Assembly: GCA_029256725.1 (NCBI GenBank)
Contig: JAQSXJ010000100.1
Span: 1-32,702 of the forward strand
Direction of reading: 5' to 3'
Source: Anaerocolumna sp.
Lineage (GTDB): Bacteria > Bacillota > Clostridia > Lachnospirales > Lachnospiraceae
Length of the DNA: 32,702 nucleotides
In this document: piece after piece, positions 30,391 to 32,702 of the stretch
Layout: each line of letters begins with the position of its first letter
Position numbering within the stretch: the first letter of the stretch is position 1
Position numbers and translations under genes: made by a program
Notes under the pieces: model-generated
Databases searched by the model: none
What the model was told of the DNA's origin: nothing
What the model saw: the letters and a program-made list of their open reading frames with translations, nothing else

Positions 30391-31769
30391 GATTTAATTT
30401 AAGAGGCTTTAAGGCAGTTTTTGGCTTCTCCTTTAAACAGTCTGCGGATACCGTAAGCTTTAAGTTAACAACTGTTATAGTAGCGATACTGCTGGCAGGC
30501 GCGCTTATTCTCGTCAATATATTTGGAGCAAGGTCGGCTAAGCCGGAAGAGGATAGTGCTGCACCCGCACCGGCCACTGGTGTAATAGCAGAGCCATCAC
30601 AACCCTTATTAGAGGTACTTACAGAAAATATTATTGTATTCGATGAGAGTGGAATTGGTCCCATAGATTTTGCTCAGCTATTAAATGGTAATACAGCTTT
30701 TAAAGCTATCAACTTCAGCAGCTATGAAGGTACAGATATCAAAGAAGCTGTAAAGTCTACGGATGTTACTGACAAAACTCTTCTGCTTCATATAACCAAA
30801 GAAGACGGAAAATATTTAATGGAAACAATTTTGCCTTCTGAAAGTCTTATAACGGGGAATGAAGCTGAGGTAATCCTAAACCAGCTTATACCGGCTTTTG
30901 AGGCATTTAAGATGGATAAAGCAGGCTTGGCAGAAAATCAGGTAAGTCTGCTTACACAACCGGTTGGTTATACTGTTTCCAGTTTAGGTGAAGAGGAAGA
31001 TATGGCAAATATGATTGTCAAGATGCTTGCACCTATGGCCTTCAGTTTTATGTTGTATTTCATGCTTATTTTCTACGGACAGCAGATCAGTAAGTCTGTA
31101 TCCGGTGAGAAGACCTCTAAGTTGGTTGAAACCTTGCTGGTATCTGTAAGGCCGGAAGCACTGATAGCAGGTAAAGTACTGGCAGTGGCAACCCAGGGAG
31201 TGCTGCAGTTTACGATATGGATTGTTGCATTGATTGGAGGACTCTACGGTGGTAACTTTATAGCCGCAAGTATGTATCCTGGCTATACGAATCCTGTTAT
31301 TACCTTTATAGATCTTTTAAAGGATACCATTGGACAGTCAGCGCTATCTCTTCCCGCAGCTGTAATTTCAATCCTCTTCTTTTTCTTTGGATTTTTATTT
31401 TACAGCTTACTGGCAGCCCTTGCAGGAAGTATGGTATCAAAACCGGAGGATGTTGCCTCTACTCAGGGAATAATAACACTTCCTATTGTAATTAGTTTTA
31501 TGTTAAGTTATTTTGTACCACTTAGTGGAAATGAAAGTTTTACTGCAGTAGCCAGGTATATTCCCTTTACGGCACCTTTTATCGTACCCGTGGATCTGCT
31601 GACAGGATTGGTAAGTATTCCTCATGGATTGCTGTTACTGGCAGTTATGATACTGTTTACGGTGATAATGGTAAATCTGTCCGCAAGAATTTTTAAAGGA
31701 CTTATCCTATATAACGGACAGAAGATAACCTTTAGAACTATTAAAGGGGTAATAAGCGGAAAGCAGTAA
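30387..31769 (+). CDS. ABC exporter permease 2 (ABC2_membrane_3, NatB-like)
   Basis: 460 aa, coupled to permease 1 by an ATGA overlap. It has the same plan: membrane segment 1 (TTVIVAILLAGALILVNIFG), an extracytoplasmic domain, then several segments, with SVSGEKTSKLVETLLVSVRPEALIAGKVLAV matching the corresponding region of permease 1. An Ala/Pro-rich stretch (SAAPAPATG) follows the first segment. It completes an ATPase-permease-permease operon. The paralogous permeases point to an internal gene duplication. Confidence 0.9.
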   Translation: MRFNLRGFKAVFGFSFKQSADTVSFKLTTVIVAILLAGALILVNIFGARSAKPEEDSAAPAPATGVIAEPSQPLLEVLTENIIVFDESGIGPIDFAQLLNGNTAFKAINFSSYEGTDIKEAVKSTDVTDKTLLLHITKEDGKYLMETILPSESLITGNEAEVILNQLIPAFEAFKMDKAGLAENQVSLLTQPVGYTVSSLGEEEDMANMIVKMLAPMAFSFMLYFMLIFYGQQISKSVSGEKTSKLVETLLVSVRPEALIAGKVLAVATQGVLQFTIWIVALIGGLYGGNFIAASMYPGYTNPVITFIDLLKDTIGQSALSLPAAVISILFFFFGFLFYSLLAALAGSMVSKPEDVASTQGIITLPIVISFMLSYFVPLSGNESFTAVARYIPFTAPFIVPVDLLTGLVSIPHGLLLLAVMILFTVIMVNLSARIFKGLILYNGQKITFRTIKGVISGKQ

Positions 31770-31938
31770 TACGCGAAAGTAGTCTTGTGTAAAAAGTTAT
31801 GGTGGAGAATAAGAGGATATATAAGAAGAACTAATTGTAATTTCAAGCTATTTCAATCGAAATAACGTATAAGAGTGGAAGTAGAAGATATAAGATTATA
31901 AAATAATAATTTAATCAAAATTATAGTGTATTATAGAA

Positions 31939-31996
31939 TACGGCGCCTCAAAGCTAAGAGCTTAAGGTGCCGTAATTTATTACTTTTATTTTTTTA
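31939..31996 (+). terminator. Terminator downstream of the exporter operon
   Basis: TACGGCGCCT (31939-31948) pairs with AGGTGCCGTA (31965-31974), one G-T pair, followed by ATTTATTACTTTTATTTTTTT. It is 170 bases after the last exporter gene. The rest of the 372-base spacer (31770-31938 and 31997-32141) shows no open frame with a ribosome site and no other clear structure. Confidence 0.8.
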
Positions 31997-32141
31997 GTTC
32001 GTAATTAACTACTCATTATAGGTCAGACTAATTCCCATAGATAGCACAAGCCAAGCATGGTGTAGTGTCCGAGTAAGATGCATGAAAGGTATTAAAGCAT
32101 GAAAATAATCATAGAGTGAAGTTTGTTATCTGTAATTCATA

Positions 32142-32702
32142 CTATGACCACGGCAGAGTCAGTTGGTCATAGACCTCTTTTTCCGTATAAGTATGAAGAT
32201 ATTCAAAGAGTCTGTCATTACCGGTTACAATCCCGTTCTTACGGCAGACAGTATAAAAAATCTCCATTAGCTCTTTCGTGTTATCACTTGGAATCTCATA
32301 AGCGTAGCCATACTTCTTCTGATACGTTTCCTTCAGTCCCGGGAAATGTTCATCCAGTTTCTTATAGAAATATTCCCGGCTCCCTTCTCTGAGGGTAAGA
32401 CCCATTCCAAAACATATAATTCCATATACCTTTGCCTCAATGCAATAATCAAGAATTCCCATAAGATTCTCTTTGGTGTCATTGATAAAAGGGAGAATAG
32501 GATCCAGCCATACTACAGTTGGAATATCGTTATCCCGTAGTATCTTTAATACTTCAAAACGTTCCTTGGTCGTACTTACATAGGGTTCCAGTATGCGACA
32601 CAGATCTTCCTCATAGGTAGTCAGTGTAATCTGTACCACGCATTTTGCCTTACGGTTGATAGAAGTTAGCAGATCCAGATCCCGTAATATCAAATTAGAT
32701 TT
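32142..32702 (-). CDS. SPL-family radical SAM protein (C-terminal part)
   Basis: 187 codons of a frame that enters from beyond the right edge, so the true start and the CxxxCxxC cluster motif are outside the window. The visible part, KSNLILRDLDLLTSINRKAKCVVQITLTTYEEDLCRILEPYVSTTKERFEVLKILRDNDIPTVVWLDPILPFI, is characteristic of the spore-photoproduct-lyase-like / Rv2578c-like radical SAM proteins. The start suggested by an internal TTG at 32693 is an artefact of truncation. The C-terminus ends EKEVYDQLTLPWS. The role of the family outside true SplB is unsettled. Confidence 0.85.
   Translation of the reverse strand, partial: KSNLILRDLDLLTSINRKAKCVVQITLTTYEEDLCRILEPYVSTTKERFEVLKILRDNDIPTVVWLDPILPFINDTKENLMGILDYCIEAKVYGIICFGMGLTLREGSREYFYKKLDEHFPGLKETYQKKYGYAYEIPSDNTKELMEIFYTVCRKNGIVTGNDRLFEYLHTYTEKEVYDQLTLPWS

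Overview
The window looks like chromosome from a low-GC, Gram-positive anaerobe of the Clostridia, most likely Lachnospiraceae. This is inferred from A+T-rich intergenic DNA, GGAGG-type ribosome sites, a c-di-GMP (GEMM-I) riboswitch, PgcA-type phosphoglucomutase, lipoprotein solute-binding proteins and a Cys-rich IS30-type transposase. No phage genes, tRNA, rRNA or CRISPR array were seen.

Layout. 1-3754 (minus): a sugar-type ABC importer, made of two permeases and a large lipoprotein binding protein with an extra N-terminal domain. 3935-5921 (minus): an OmpR-type two-component system, preceded by a four-copy tandem array of a hairpin plus ribosome-site element. 6531-8258: phosphoglucomutase. 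8555-8932: a Nudix protein whose Nudix box is deleted. 8989-12469: a promoter, palindrome, c-di-GMP riboswitch and terminator leading into a STAS-like protein, a ketosynthase-III-like protein with an altered active site and an acyl-CoA ligase. This is the most interesting block. 12605-16189: a polar amino-acid ABC importer behind a structured leader; its ATPase gene is frameshifted. 16509-17369: SDR/epimerase. 17495-20893: class Ia ribonucleotide reductase (nrdA, nrdB), with the redox tail of NrdA cut off. 20897-21475 (minus): DJ-1/PfpI protein. 21766-22189: a broken low-molecular-weight phosphatase. 22356-23891: L,D-transpeptidase. 23918-25765: an insertion carrying an IS30-type transposase and a phased array of TTACA boxes, sitting between the two arms of what was probably the transpeptidase terminator. 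25837-26365: XRE regulator plus small membrane protein. 26498-27847 (minus): APC permease. 28122-31769: NatA/NatB-like ABC exporter with two permeases. 32142-32702 (minus): SPL-like radical SAM protein, running off the window.

Two themes cut across the genes. First, a 5'-leader element (hairpin GYGTGC...GCACRC directly followed by AGAYGGGAG) precedes the starts of three unrelated genes and is tandemly amplified before one of them. Second, four genes carry small deletions in conserved regions (Nudix box, NrdA tail, phosphatase after its P-loop, ABC ATPase before its Walker A). This means either real gene decay or systematic assembly or sequencing loss, and raw reads should settle it.
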